Shown: positions 35,879 to 44,772, numbered from the stretch's first letter. The stretch is 64,000 nt of DNA from an uncultured Paracoccaceae bacterium (GCA_947501555.1 CANMWG010000004.1:62001-126000), one strand, 5' to 3'. The notes: a model not told the origin generated them from the sequence alone. Translations and numbers: made by a program.

Positions 35879-37081
35879 ATGCTGACCATCGAAAGCCTGA
35901 CGCACCTCGGCCTTGGCCGGGCCTCTGATGGGCAATCCCTATTGCCGCGTGTGTTGCCCGGCGAAGAGGTCGACGTGGCCCAAGACGGCACGGTTCGCAT
36001 CGTGACGCCATCGGCAGACCGGGTTGCCGCCCCTTGCCGGCATTTCAAATCCTGCGGCGGGTGCGCGATGCAGCACGCCAATGATGCTTTCGTGGCAGAT
36101 TGGAAGCTGGATATCGTGGCCAAAGCTCTGCAAGCGCGCGGGCTGTCCCCGGAATTGCGCGAAATCGCAACATCGCCTGCGCAATCACGACGCCGGGCGA
36201 AGTTTTCCGGCAGGCGGACCAAAAAGGGTGCCATGGCAGGCTTTCACGCCAAGGGATCAGATACGCTGATCGCTATCCCGGACTGCCAATTGGTGACCCA
36301 TGAACTCGCGGCTTGCCTGCCCGCGCTTGAGGCATTGACCGTGCTGGCCTGTTCTCGCAAGGGCGAGATTGACCTGATCGTGACAGAAGCCCCGCTTGGC
36401 CCAGACATCCTGATCAGCACGGATAAAGAGCTGACACCGCAATTGCGTGTGGAGCTGGCGGCGTTAGCCAATCATCACGGGCTGTCGCGACTGGTTTGGA
36501 ACGATGAACCTGTGGTCATGATTAATCCGCCCGAACAGGATTTCGGCGGGACCAAGGTTACGCCTCCCCCCGGGGCCTTTCTACAGGCGACAAAGCACGG
36601 TGAACTGGCCCTGCTATCAGTGGTGGAAGAGATCACGCCCAAGGCGAGCCGAGTGGTCGACCTTTTTGCAGGCTGCGGGACGTTTACGCTGCCATTGGCC
36701 AAACGGGCCGAGGTGCTTGCGGTTGAGGGCGAAGCGGGGATGCTGGACGCATTGGACCGAGGGTGGCGTGGCGGGCATGAGCTACGCAAAGTCACAACCG
36801 AGGTACGTGATCTGTTCCGCAGGCCGCTCGAGCCGGACGAGTTGCGACATTACGATGCAGCCGTCATCGATCCGCCGCGCGCTGGTGCCGAGGCGCAGAT
36901 TGAAACGTTGGCGAGATCCGATGTTCCAGTGATCGCGATGGTGTCATGCAACCCGGTGACCTTCGCGCGGGATGCAAAATCGCTTGTTGATGCAGGCTTT
37001 GCGATGCCTTGGGTGCAAACGGTTGATCAGTTTCGCTGGTCGGCACACGTTGAAGTTGTTGCAGCATTCACGCGCACGTGA
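35879..37081 (+). CDS. Fe-S-containing RNA uracil-C5 methyltransferase (RlmD/TrmA family)
   Basis: SAM-dependent methyltransferase that forms 5-methyluridine in rRNA or tRNA. The 400-residue protein has a 4Fe-4S site formed by Cys53, Cys59, Cys62 (PCRHFKSCGGC) and Cys136 (IPDCQLV). The SAM motif VVDLFAGCGTFTLPLA lies near 257-272 and the nucleophile Cys357 sits in SCNPVTFARD. The N-terminal TRAM domain is short, as in other alphaproteobacterial members. I cannot tell RlmD (U1939), RlmC (U747) or a dual enzyme from sequence alone. It begins immediately after the ABC exporter stop. Confidence 0.88.
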   Translation: MLTIESLTHLGLGRASDGQSLLPRVLPGEEVDVAQDGTVRIVTPSADRVAAPCRHFKSCGGCAMQHANDAFVADWKLDIVAKALQARGLSPELREIATSPAQSRRRAKFSGRRTKKGAMAGFHAKGSDTLIAIPDCQLVTHELAACLPALEALTVLACSRKGEIDLIVTEAPLGPDILISTDKELTPQLRVELAALANHHGLSRLVWNDEPVVMINPPEQDFGGTKVTPPPGAFLQATKHGELALLSVVEEITPKASRVVDLFAGCGTFTLPLAKRAEVLAVEGEAGMLDALDRGWRGGHELRKVTTEVRDLFRRPLEPDELRHYDAAVIDPPRAGAEAQIETLARSDVPVIAMVSCNPVTFARDAKSLVDAGFAMPWVQTVDQFRWSAHVEVVAAFTRT

Positions 37082-37168
37082 GCGGTTAACGGTTTATTTT
37101 CCTACTTTTGGCCACAATTCTCGTGTACGCCGGGCAAAACGGCAAAGACCGGGACAGCAGGCAGTAGA

Positions 37169-37657
37169 ATGATTTCAAGACGTTCGATGATGATTGGCGC
37201 AGCACTTGGTGCGGCGGGATGTTCAACAAATATTCCAAAATACACGGGCCCAGAGGTTACGCGTATTCAGATTTTCAAGCATCATCGCACGATGCAGTTG
37301 CTTCACAATAGTACGTTGCTCAGGCAATACGCAGTTGATCTGGGGTTCGCCCCCGAAGGCCACAAAGTGCAAGAAGGTGACGGACGCACGCCCGAGGGGG
37401 CGTATAGGATCGATCGACGCAACCCGCAAAGCAGATTTCATCTATCGCTTGGTATATCCTACCCGAATGTAACAGACGTCGCGCGCGCCCGCGAACTTGG
37501 GGTTAGCCCAGGTGGTGATATTTTCATTCATGGCACCCCACCCGTTTGGCTGGGACATCCAGATTGGACGTGGGGCTGTATTGCCGTGAAGAACGAAGAG
37601 ATGGATGAGATCTACGCGATGGTACAAACGGAAACCAAAGTCTTTATTTATGCCTAG
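37169..37657 (+). CDS. L,D-transpeptidase-family (YkuD) lipoprotein
   Basis: Predicted peptidoglycan or protein cross-linking enzyme in the periplasm. The 162-residue protein starts with twin Arg (SRRSMMIGAALG) and has a lipobox ending at Cys18 (LGAAGC), so it is a membrane-anchored lipoprotein. The YkuD active site is IFIHGTP (His121) and WTWGCIAV (Cys137). The usual S-x-G-C is here T-W-G-C. Family members of this short kind often have weakly known substrates. It ends exactly where the CAP-domain lipoprotein ends in convergent orientation. Confidence 0.87.
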   Translation: MISRRSMMIGAALGAAGCSTNIPKYTGPEVTRIQIFKHHRTMQLLHNSTLLRQYAVDLGFAPEGHKVQEGDGRTPEGAYRIDRRNPQSRFHLSLGISYPNVTDVARARELGVSPGGDIFIHGTPPVWLGHPDWTWGCIAVKNEEMDEIYAMVQTETKVFIYA

Positions 37658-38206
37658 CTAAGACGCTGTCGGGATCGCCTGCTGAATAGATGGATCGCTA
37701 CCCATGTTCAGCGTCCACCACAATTTACCCGCTTCTTCCTGAAACCATGAAAACCCCATATAGCGGGCATTTGGGTCAACGATTACAGTGCGGGTATCTT
37801 CCTGACCCATCCATGCGGCGAGCGTCTGCAGCTCGGTTTCGTAGGATTCAGAGATATTTTCCCCGAGCAGTCGCCCTGGAAAACCAACGCGGCGGGCTCG
37901 ATCAAGTGGGCTTGATCCGTCGGAACCAAACAGCCATGGGCGGTTTTGAATAGACATATCCCGAGAATGGGTTGCGGCGGCGGCATTCAGGCGGGAATCA
38001 AGCTCAACTGGCGTGACACCGGCGCGTTGTCGAATGGCATTGACGCTGTCCAGCATCCGAAATTGGACTGCGGCCGCATCACGTGCGTTGATTCTGTAGA
38101 CAGAGGGCAGCGGCAAACCATCCGGCCCAAGGGCCCGGTTGCTTGTTTGACCACAGGCGGCCAGCGTTACTGCAGCTAGGCCAAACATCATTTCGCGTCG
38201 ATACAT
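37658..38206 (-). CDS. CAP/SCP-domain lipoprotein
   Basis: CAP-superfamily protein (pathogenesis-related 1 type) of unknown bacterial role, in the cell envelope. The 182-residue protein has a lipobox ending at Cys18 (TLAAC), then a CAP domain with VNAIRQRAGVTPVELDSRLN and AAATHSRDMS, GENISES and a C-terminal WWTLNMG. The stop codon abuts that of the L,D-transpeptidase lipoprotein. It lies between two YkuD proteins, so a role in the cell wall is a contextual inference. No motif shows protease activity. Confidence 0.83.
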   Translation of the reverse strand: MYRREMMFGLAAVTLAACGQTSNRALGPDGLPLPSVYRINARDAAAVQFRMLDSVNAIRQRAGVTPVELDSRLNAAAATHSRDMSIQNRPWLFGSDGSSPLDRARRVGFPGRLLGENISESYETELQTLAAWMGQEDTRTVIVDPNARYMGFSWFQEEAGKLWWTLNMGSDPSIQQAIPTAS

Positions 38207-38377
38207 TTGTCTTCTCGCCCTGTCTCTGGTCGGTCATCCTTAGCGATAATGGACTGACACTTCAAACACACATCGCTGAACCGGAAGCCCACATGACAAT
38301 TGTTTGAATTGCGGTGGCCTGACGGACACATTAGGGCTTATAATCAAGGGAATCTTTGACGAAGTCCGGAGAAGTAA

Positions 38378-38959
38378 ATGAAATACGATTTTTCGCGCCG
38401 CGGTTTCTTAGCAGGATCGGCTGCAATGATTGGCTCAGGTGCCGTCGCGCAGACTGCCAACTCAACCGAAATCGAAAGCGACATCTCGCAGGGTGTGCAG
38501 CGCAACATTTCCAGCTTCCGTTCGCTTGACTGGCAACCCTACTTCAGCAATTTGCGCAACGGCGCAATTCTGGTCGATATCCAGTCGCGGGCTTTGCACT
38601 ATTGGTCTGAAGATCAATCGACCTACAAGCTGTATCCAACAAGCGTTCCATTGACCGACGATCTGACACGGACAGGCCGGACCGAGATTACGCGCAAGGT
38701 AGATGGACCAAGTTGGGCGCCAACCCCAGCGATGAAAATCCGTAACCCAGAATGGCCCGATTTTATTGGGCCGGGTCCGGATAACCCCTTGGGCACACAT
38801 GCCTTGCACTTGAGCTGGCAGTATTACCGAATTCACGGGACACACGACACGCGCAAGATCGGTCGGAGGTCTTCGAACGGTTGCATTGGCCTCTATAACG
38901 AACAAATCGCAGAGCTATACGGCTACGCGAATATCGGGACGCAGGTGCTGCTGATTTGA
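38378..38959 (+). CDS. Tat-exported L,D-transpeptidase (YkuD)
   Basis: Predicted periplasmic transpeptidase that makes 3-3 peptidoglycan cross-links or attaches proteins. The 193 residues begin with a twin-arginine signal SRRGFLAGSAAMIG and probable cleavage after AVA (residue 24). The YkuD active site is RIHGTHD (His153) and SSNGCIGL (Cys169), a full S-x-G-C motif; the NPLGTHAL segment is also typical of the ErfK/YbiS type. ATG 38378 has GGAGA upstream. A strong terminator follows 30 bp after the stop. Confidence 0.92.
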   Translation: MKYDFSRRGFLAGSAAMIGSGAVAQTANSTEIESDISQGVQRNISSFRSLDWQPYFSNLRNGAILVDIQSRALHYWSEDQSTYKLYPTSVPLTDDLTRTGRTEITRKVDGPSWAPTPAMKIRNPEWPDFIGPGPDNPLGTHALHLSWQYYRIHGTHDTRKIGRRSSNGCIGLYNEQIAELYGYANIGTQVLLI

Positions 38960-38988
38960 GGCAATTTGCCTTACGATAGTGTAAGAAA

Positions 38989-39014
38989 GGCGCTCAGATC
39001 TGAGCGCCTTTTTT
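38989..39014 (+). terminator. Rho-independent terminator
   Basis: GGCGCTCAGATCTGAGCGCC, a perfect 20-bp inverted repeat, followed by TTTTTT. It ends the L,D-transpeptidase transcript and, from the other side, lies 8 bp beyond the kinase stop; only the plus-strand side has a U-tract. Confidence 0.88.
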
Positions 39015-39021
39015 GTTGGGG

Positions 39022-40326
39022 TTAGCGGCGACCGACCAGTTTTCCAAACGCGACACCTAACAGGCCGAATCGCGGATTGATCGGTGGCGGTGCGATTTCA
39101 GGAATAAGCTCGATCGACGTTGGTCGGCTTTTTGGCTTCGGGACAGGTTTCTCTTTCCGCGCAAGTTTTGGTAGGCTGAGGGACCCGCCTGATGATTTTG
39201 ACGTTTCCGCGTTGAATTCGTCGATCCAGTCGAGTGACTTCTTTTTCTCTACCGGAGCAACAGGAGTCGGGGCCTTTTTATTCTGCAGTGGTTTGGAATT
39301 TCGCACATATTCATTGGTTTCTGATACCAGCCGGGTCAGTGTTTTCCCGAGTTGTTGATCCGGCTCCAGTTTGAACGGCGCGGGCGCTTTTTCGGCATTC
39401 CTAGTGATCATGTTTGCCCATTCACGGGCCGATTGAGTGCGATCTTTGGGAAGAATGCGCATCGCTTTGTCGATGGATGCCAAAACCGCTGGATCATAAT
39501 CATCAAAACGACCAGCAAGCGGTTCACAAGGATCAGGGTTCTTACCTGCAAATTCTGCCATGCGGGTCTGGCTGTTTGCGGGGGCCTTACCAGTGATCAG
39601 ATGATAGAAGGTCGCGCCCAATGCATAAAGGTCGCTACACGCCGATTGCTTGCCACCTGCAAAGTAAAATTCCTGAGGCGAGTACCCATCTTTCACGATC
39701 AGTACAGCTGACAAAGCACGGGTTTCACGGCTTGCCTCTTCGCGGGCCGCACCAAAGTCGATCAGAACCGGGCTGCCCCATTTATCAAGTAGGATGTTGT
39801 CTGGCGAAATGTCGCGGTGCAGCAAGTCCTGTTTGTGCACAAGATCGACCGCGTCCAAAACTTTAATCAGTGTTTCTGTGATCTGCCTTGGTGTCAGAAC
39901 TTGGTTCTTATCGTTGATAATGTTCAACAAATCCCGGCCGTCAATCAAGTCCAGAACCATGTAGGCGGTCTGATTGTCTTCAAAAATCCGGTGTACCCCA
40001 ACGATATTTGGGTGACGCATCTTTGCAATGCTGCGAGCTTCGCGCATGAACATCTCAACGATGGCGCGGTACTTTTCATGGTGCGTATGCGACCGAACAA
40101 GCACCTCTAAGCCTTCGCGTCGGCAGAACGCTTCAGGAAAGCATTCCTTGATCACGACATTGCGTTCCAAATAGTTGTCTTGCGCGAGATATGTGATCCC
40201 AAATCCGCCGCTGCTTAGAGGTCGGGTAATCGTGAACTGGTCACCGAGCAGAGTCGTTCCTGACGGTAGCGCTTCGCTCCGCTCAGTAGGAACACCATCC
40301 GTTTTTATGGTCTCGGCCAGGGTCAT
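39022..40326 (-). CDS. Hanks-type serine/threonine protein kinase
   Basis: Predicted cytoplasmic eukaryotic-like protein kinase. The 434-residue protein has a full kinase domain (about 31-300): Gly loop SSGGFGITYLA (38-48), Lys60 in VVIKECFPEAFCRR, HRDISPDN (170-177) and DFG (190-192). The region after about 320 is rich in Pro, Lys and Ser with no recognised fold and no clear transmembrane segment. The VIKE-x-FP-x5-R stretch marks a bacterial subgroup often found with a separate PP2C phosphatase or FHA protein, neither of which lies here. Neighbours are cell-wall genes and a LytTR regulator. Confidence 0.92.
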   Translation of the reverse strand: MTLAETIKTDGVPTERSEALPSGTTLLGDQFTITRPLSSGGFGITYLAQDNYLERNVVIKECFPEAFCRREGLEVLVRSHTHHEKYRAIVEMFMREARSIAKMRHPNIVGVHRIFEDNQTAYMVLDLIDGRDLLNIINDKNQVLTPRQITETLIKVLDAVDLVHKQDLLHRDISPDNILLDKWGSPVLIDFGAAREEASRETRALSAVLIVKDGYSPQEFYFAGGKQSACSDLYALGATFYHLITGKAPANSQTRMAEFAGKNPDPCEPLAGRFDDYDPAVLASIDKAMRILPKDRTQSAREWANMITRNAEKAPAPFKLEPDQQLGKTLTRLVSETNEYVRNSKPLQNKKAPTPVAPVEKKKSLDWIDEFNAETSKSSGGSLSLPKLARKEKPVPKPKSRPTSIELIPEIAPPPINPRFGLLGVAFGKLVGRR

Positions 40327-40950
40327 TTTTTTACCAGATGCATGCGTCAGAATCGACGCTTCACGAACTCAGAAGCAGTGTTTACTTTTTTGTTCTAAAA
40401 TATGTTTGCAATGCGGCCTAGTTGAGAAAAGTTAGGGGTTTTGCGGCAGAAATTTCAATCAAAAGCTGTCGTTCGTTCGTAAACATTCGCATCTTTATGA
40501 TGGCCGTTCCATGATTTTTTATTGAAATAAATCATATACTTAAATGTTTCGAACGTTGCAAAATCAGTTTGTTATGTGGCCGTGAGTCACCGAAGATATC
40601 GTTCGAATTTACACCAAACCCCTGCGTCTCATTTCGTGCTAAATCCCCACTCTTTTGTTCATTTTTTGCCCGAGTCGCCTAAAATTTAACCGCGTCCACC
40701 ATAGCTGTCTTTAACCAGCAAACATGCGTACAGACGGCGTACATAATCGGTACATACATTTCCCGGCGTTGGCACCGGTAAGACATTGCGAGATGGGAAT
40801 CATGCCTAGTGGCAGATAATTGCCGCTTTTACCCTGCCCTAAGGTCCGACATTTGAAATCCAAGACTGACGGGATATGTTCGCTTCCGGCGTCACAAAGT
40901 GACGTTTCCCACCCAAGCTGATCCGTCGGCACGACGAGGTTGAGATCCCC
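40327..40950. other. Long non-coding gap between the kinase and the LytTR regulator
   Basis: A 624-bp divergent gap with no supportable gene. The kinase side (about 40380-40640) is AT-rich. The LytTR side carries three GTACA repeats in strict 11-bp phase (40728-40754) and two TTTAACC copies (about 40685 and 40710). The promoters of both genes must lie here. Its length and the phased repeats suggest complex control of the LytTR gene. Confidence 0.5.
40728..40754. promoter_or_regulatory. Three GTACA direct repeats in 11-bp phase
   Basis: GTACA starts at 40728, 40739 and 40750, one helical turn apart, so all three lie on one face of the DNA. This is about 200 bp before the LytTR-regulator start. 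LytTR proteins bind direct repeats, so autoregulation is a possible reading, but the motif is not the known LytTR consensus. Confidence 0.4.
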
Positions 40951-41727
40951 GTGAAGACGAATTTATTGCCGTCTTTTAACAAGGCAGTGCTCCTACGAAA
41001 AATTCGCGTGGACGGGATTGCGCTTGTTGCACTGACAATACTTGGGCCCTTTGGCACCTACCACGATTTCTGCTTTTTTCCGCGGGCGGCTTACTGGGCG
41101 TTCATGGTTGCTTTGGGCAGCGTAATTTTTGAAATCACCGTGCCAGGGTTTTTGTATCACCAAGGGCTAATGCATAAAGTTCCGCGCATACTGCGCTTTG
41201 TACTTGGGGTGTTGGTCGGCAGCTTTTTTGTTGCCTGGGGGGTGTTTGCCGTTGAAAATTTGGTGCGGGGTCCGGTTGGGATATCTGCGCTTCTTTGGTT
41301 GTATCTGTTTGTCACCATCATCGCTGGCATAATTTGCTTTGTCAGTTTCATGCCGCCATTTGCAGGGCGGGCGGCGAAATCCGATGGCGCTGACATCGAT
41401 TTTGAGCGCATCGCGTTCTTTCAGAGTTATCCACACCTAAACGGGGAGCGGCTTCGTTGGATATCGATGGAGGACCACTATGCCCGTGTGGTCACTGAAC
41501 GACGCGAAGTTTTGCTGCATGTCTCAATGCAAAAATTGGAACGCCAGCTACAGCAGTACCCCGGCATGCGGGTACATCGTTCTCATTGGGTTGCACATGC
41601 ATCTATCCAGAACATCTGCCGCGTTGGCCGTACCGTCATGATCGAGGTGGATCATGACACTCAGTTGCCTTTGGGTGGAACCTACCAAAAGCCAGTGGAG
41701 CGTGCGTTTTCGGAAATGACGAAATAA
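40951..41727 (+). CDS. Membrane-anchored LytTR-domain transcription regulator
   Basis: Predicted DNA-binding regulator tied to the inner membrane. The 258 residues have four hydrophobic segments (about 22-40, 46-66, 79-103 and 112-136) and a C-terminal LytTR domain (about 155-255) with RWISMEDHYARVVT, VHRSHWVAH and a Lys/Arg-rich recognition region. It has no receiver domain and no histidine kinase beside it, so it would sense a signal through its membrane part. The start is GTG 40951 with GAGG upstream. It lies alone between a long gap and convergent hemH. Confidence 0.87.
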   Translation: MKTNLLPSFNKAVLLRKIRVDGIALVALTILGPFGTYHDFCFFPRAAYWAFMVALGSVIFEITVPGFLYHQGLMHKVPRILRFVLGVLVGSFFVAWGVFAVENLVRGPVGISALLWLYLFVTIIAGIICFVSFMPPFAGRAAKSDGADIDFERIAFFQSYPHLNGERLRWISMEDHYARVVTERREVLLHVSMQKLERQLQQYPGMRVHRSHWVAHASIQNICRVGRTVMIEVDHDTQLPLGGTYQKPVERAFSEMTK

Positions 41728-41773
41728 GCGCCTTTCGCACAACGCTGGTGATGATCGCGCTTGTCTGTAGCCC

Positions 41774-42853
41774 CTAGCCGAGCCAACCTTTCAGGTTCGC
41801 ATCAATGATGTCAGACAGCGCGTTGATATGGGACGCGTCATCGTTCAGGCATGGGATATAGGTGAAATGTTCACCACCTGCCTCTTCGAAGCTTTCTTTG
41901 ATCTCTTCGTTAATCTCTTCCAGCGTTTCAATGCAATCGGCTGAAAAGGCGGGTGCGCAAACGGCGATGTTCTTGATCCCGTCTTCCTTGGCCAGCCGCG
42001 CGACTTCTTCTACTGTGTAGGGTTTCAACCATTCTTCAGGGCCGAATTTCGATTGGAAAGTTGTTATGATTTGTGTGTCTTCCCAGCCCAGCCGTTCCTT
42101 GAGCAGCCGTGTCGTTTTCTGGCATTGGCAGTGGTACGGATCGCCTTCGTGCAGATACCGTTCAGGTACCCCGTGATAGCTACAGACCAGTTTCTCGGGT
42201 TTGGTTTCGGCAGCCGCATAAGCCTTTTTGATGGATTCCGCGAGCGCGTCGATATACGCGGTGTCTTCGAAATAGGGTTCGACCACCCGTGCCACCGGCT
42301 GCCATTTTTCTTCCATGAGGGCCCGGAAAAATTGGTCATTTGCCGTGGCTGATGTTGCCCCGGCGTAATGCGGATAGAGCGGGAAGAACAGGATCTTGGT
42401 GCAGCCCGCTTCGACCATTTCCCGCACTTTGGATTTTGTGGACGGGTTGCCATAGCGCATGCAGAAATCGACACGCACGTCATCCCCGTAACGCTCAACC
42501 ATCTGCGCCTTGATCGCGGCCGTCTGTTTTTTGGTGATCGTCAGAAGCGGGCTTTCGTTGTCTTCTTCGTTCCAGATCGATTTATAGGCCGCCCCCGATG
42601 AAAAGGGCCGTTTGGTCAGGATGATCAATTGCAAGAGTGGCTGCCAGATCCAAGCTGAGTAATCGACCACCCGTTTGTCTGACAGGAATTCGTTCAGGTA
42701 CCGCCGCATGGACCAATAATCGGTCCCATCTGGCGTGCCGAGGTTTGCCAAAAGAATGCCCACCCGTGCCGGTTTAATCGCTGGGTGATCTGACTTGGCA
42801 TGTACAGGGCATGTTGCTGGGCGCCCTTCGCCTTGGCTTTGTGCATCGTACAT
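41774..42853 (-). CDS. hemH: Ferrochelatase
   Basis: Inserts Fe2+ into protoporphyrin IX, the last step of haem b synthesis. About 359 residues, family length. Conserved pieces are LLANLGTPDGTDYWSMRRYL, PLYPHYAGATSATAND with the catalytic His region, CSYHGVPERYL and ITTFQSKFGPEEWLKP. I start it at the second ATG (42853) because GAGG then lies 8 bases upstream; the first (42859) would leave only 2 bases. With hemJ 40 kb away the window holds the last two enzymes of the pathway. No irregularity. Confidence 0.95.
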   Translation of the reverse strand: MYDAQSQGEGRPATCPVHAKSDHPAIKPARVGILLANLGTPDGTDYWSMRRYLNEFLSDKRVVDYSAWIWQPLLQLIILTKRPFSSGAAYKSIWNEEDNESPLLTITKKQTAAIKAQMVERYGDDVRVDFCMRYGNPSTKSKVREMVEAGCTKILFFPLYPHYAGATSATANDQFFRALMEEKWQPVARVVEPYFEDTAYIDALAESIKKAYAAAETKPEKLVCSYHGVPERYLHEGDPYHCQCQKTTRLLKERLGWEDTQIITTFQSKFGPEEWLKPYTVEEVARLAKEDGIKNIAVCAPAFSADCIETLEEINEEIKESFEEAGGEHFTYIPCLNDDASHINALSDIIDANLKGWLG

Positions 42854-42910
42854 GGTCATGACCTCTTAGGTAGCGTTATTCGGTTTGTAATTAAATGGGT
42901 ACGTCGCAGA

Positions 42911-43744
42911 TCAGTCTTTGGACCCATTTAACGACGTTTCATTTGTGTTCAGCGCGTTGGCCAGCCGCGTTTTGGCGCTGCCTGGCCGCAATGCTTTTGG
43001 TTGCGTGTCTGATGGTGCCCAGCCGGTGAGCGCGATGATTTCAAACGTCGCGTCGACCCGGTTGTCGTCGTTGATAAAGTTATCCGCATAGATGCTTGCC
43101 GCTTCCGTCAGGACATTCCGCAGTGTAGGCTTTTTGGACCTATCGTTTAATGCGTTGTTTTCCCCCATTTTTCGCAGGTCGTGCATCAGGTGGAATGCGT
43201 TGGCGTAGCTCGCTGTCAATGGAATGCTGTCGGCCACTGGTAGTGCGAAGCCCGCCCGTTGCAGCAGCCCGCCCAGATCCCGGATCTCGCCCATCGGGGC
43301 GATCCGTGGTGACAGCCCGCCGGTGACGGCGACCTCGGCCTCGGCCAAGCAGCTTCGCAGTTCGTGTAAGGTTTGTCCGCCGAAGAAGGTGCAAAGCAGT
43401 AATCCATCCGGTTTCAGTGCGTGTCGTGATTGCACCAGTTGTCCGACTGGATCATTCGCCCAGTGCAGGCAGAGCGTGTGCAGGATCAGGTCGTGCCCGC
43501 CGCCTTGCAGGTTTAGCGTTTCGTCATCAGGCACGATTGTCGCATTGGGGTATTTTTCTGCCCAGAAATCCGGGAAACCGGTCACGATCGCGATTGAATG
43601 AAAGGTTCTGTTAACCTCGATCAGTCTTTCTTGCAGCTCATCGGCCACTGCTTCGTGCAGAAACAGTGCGTCTGGCTGCGCCCGTGCACGGTTGCGTTGC
43701 AGGGCGGTCCGGTCGGTGAGTTGAGGCATATCCATGCCGGTCAT
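42911..43744 (-). CDS. SAM-dependent methyltransferase-like protein, NDUFAF5/BioC type
   Basis: Class I methyltransferase fold of 277 residues. Visible are the N-terminal LHEAVADELQERLIEVNRTF, a degenerate SAM region and HDLILHTLCLHWANDP (83-98), LKPDGLLL and the C-terminal YADNF...ATFEIIALTGW segment. These resemble the NDUFAF5 branch, which hydroxylates an Arg of a complex I subunit in mitochondria, more than BioC. Function here is inferred. The start is ambiguous (ATG at 43744, 43735 or 43729; no clear Shine-Dalgarno). It is divergent from comF with 13 bp between. Confidence 0.75.
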   Translation of the reverse strand: MTGMDMPQLTDRTALQRNRARAQPDALFLHEAVADELQERLIEVNRTFHSIAIVTGFPDFWAEKYPNATIVPDDETLNLQGGGHDLILHTLCLHWANDPVGQLVQSRHALKPDGLLLCTFFGGQTLHELRSCLAEAEVAVTGGLSPRIAPMGEIRDLGGLLQRAGFALPVADSIPLTASYANAFHLMHDLRKMGENNALNDRSKKPTLRNVLTEAASIYADNFINDDNRVDATFEIIALTGWAPSDTQPKALRPGSAKTRLANALNTNETSLNGSKD

Positions 43745-43757
43745 TTAGGGCGCATTC

Positions 43758-44480
43758 ATGCGGTTGCAAAGTGTCATTCGTGCTATCTACCCTGCGCAAT
43801 GCGTCGCATGCGATGCACCGACGGAGGCGGAATTTGGTCTGTGTGGGTCCTGTTGGCGTGAAACCAAGTTCATTGGCGGGCTGATTTGCGATACCTGCGG
43901 CACCCCGTTGCCGGGTGAGGACCGGGGTGAGGTGATCCAATGCGATGATTGCATGACAATCGCCCGCCCGTGGTACCGTGGCCGGGCGGCGCTGATCTAT
44001 ACGGGGATCGGGCGTCGGCTGGTTTTGTCCTTGAAACATGGGGATCGGACCGATCTGGCCCGTCCTGCTGCGATGTGGATGACCCGCGTTGTTCGGCCCT
44101 TGCTTAAGGAAAATACCGTCTTGGTCCCAGTCCCACTTCATTGGATCAGGTTGGCCCGCAGGCGGTACAATCAAGCCGCATTATTGGTTCATGCGCTGGG
44201 CAAGGCGGTGGACCGCCCCGTCTGTGCGGATGCCTTGCTGCGCCCCAAAAAGACAAAGGCTTTGGAGGGCCATAACCGCGATGCGCGTTTTGCCGTGTTG
44301 GCGGATGCGATTATGCCGAACCCGAACCGCACAGCTCAGATCGCGGGCAAATCGGTGCTATTGGTGGATGATGTCATGACCTCAGGCGCCACATTGGCGG
44401 CTTGTGCGGAGGCTGCGACGGCTGCGGGTGCCGCAGACGTGTCCATTGTTACACTGGCAAGAGTCGTCAAAGATGCCTAA
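43758..44480 (+). CDS. comF: ComF-family phosphoribosyltransferase-like protein
   Basis: Related to the competence protein ComFC; the exact role in non-transformable bacteria is unknown. The 240 residues begin with a double zinc ribbon: Cys15, Cys18, Cys29, Cys32 and Cys44, Cys47, Cys62, Cys65. The C-terminal part is a phosphoribosyltransferase fold with the PRPP loop VDDVMTSGATL (203-213). It heads a plus-strand chain with glutaredoxin, the nitrilase-family amidase and MarR. A role in DNA uptake is a family inference only. Confidence 0.88.
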   Translation: MRLQSVIRAIYPAQCVACDAPTEAEFGLCGSCWRETKFIGGLICDTCGTPLPGEDRGEVIQCDDCMTIARPWYRGRAALIYTGIGRRLVLSLKHGDRTDLARPAAMWMTRVVRPLLKENTVLVPVPLHWIRLARRRYNQAALLVHALGKAVDRPVCADALLRPKKTKALEGHNRDARFAVLADAIMPNPNRTAQIAGKSVLLVDDVMTSGATLAACAEAATAAGAADVSIVTLARVVKDA

Positions 44481-44514
44481 ATCGACGGTGACACCGCCCA
44501 AAAGGATCCGATCA

Positions 44515-44772
44515 ATGGCAAATGTTGAGATTTACACCAAACCTACCTGTGGCTTTTGCCATATGGCCAAACGCCTGCTGAAGTCGAAAGATGTCAGCTT
44601 TTCCGAAGTGAACATTATGATGCAGCCCAAACGTCGCGAAGAGATGATCCAGCGCGCGAATGGTGGCAGCACAGTCCCACAGATTTTCATCGACGGCACA
44701 CATATCGGCGGTTGTGATGATCTGATGGCGTTGGAGCGCGCAGGCAAGTTGGATGCGCTGTTGGCCGCATGA
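44515..44772 (+). CDS. grxC: Glutaredoxin 3
   Basis: Small thiol-disulfide oxidoreductase that uses glutathione. The 85 residues show KPTCGFCHMAKRLL with active-site Cys12 and Cys15; the motif is CGFC rather than E. coli CPYC. The cis-Pro segment TVPQIFIDGTHIGGCDD (53-69) is typical. ATG 44515 has AAAGGA upstream; the frame extends further but without sense. Its TGA overlaps the next ATG (ATGA), so it is coupled to the nitrilase-family gene. Confidence 0.95.
   Translation: MANVEIYTKPTCGFCHMAKRLLKSKDVSFSEVNIMMQPKRREEMIQRANGGSTVPQIFIDGTHIGGCDDLMALERAGKLDALLAA

Noticed and set aside
41427..41435. Perfect DnaA box TTATCCACA in the LytTR gene
   Set aside because: Single box inside coding sequence with no cluster or AT-rich stretch; a chance match is likely.
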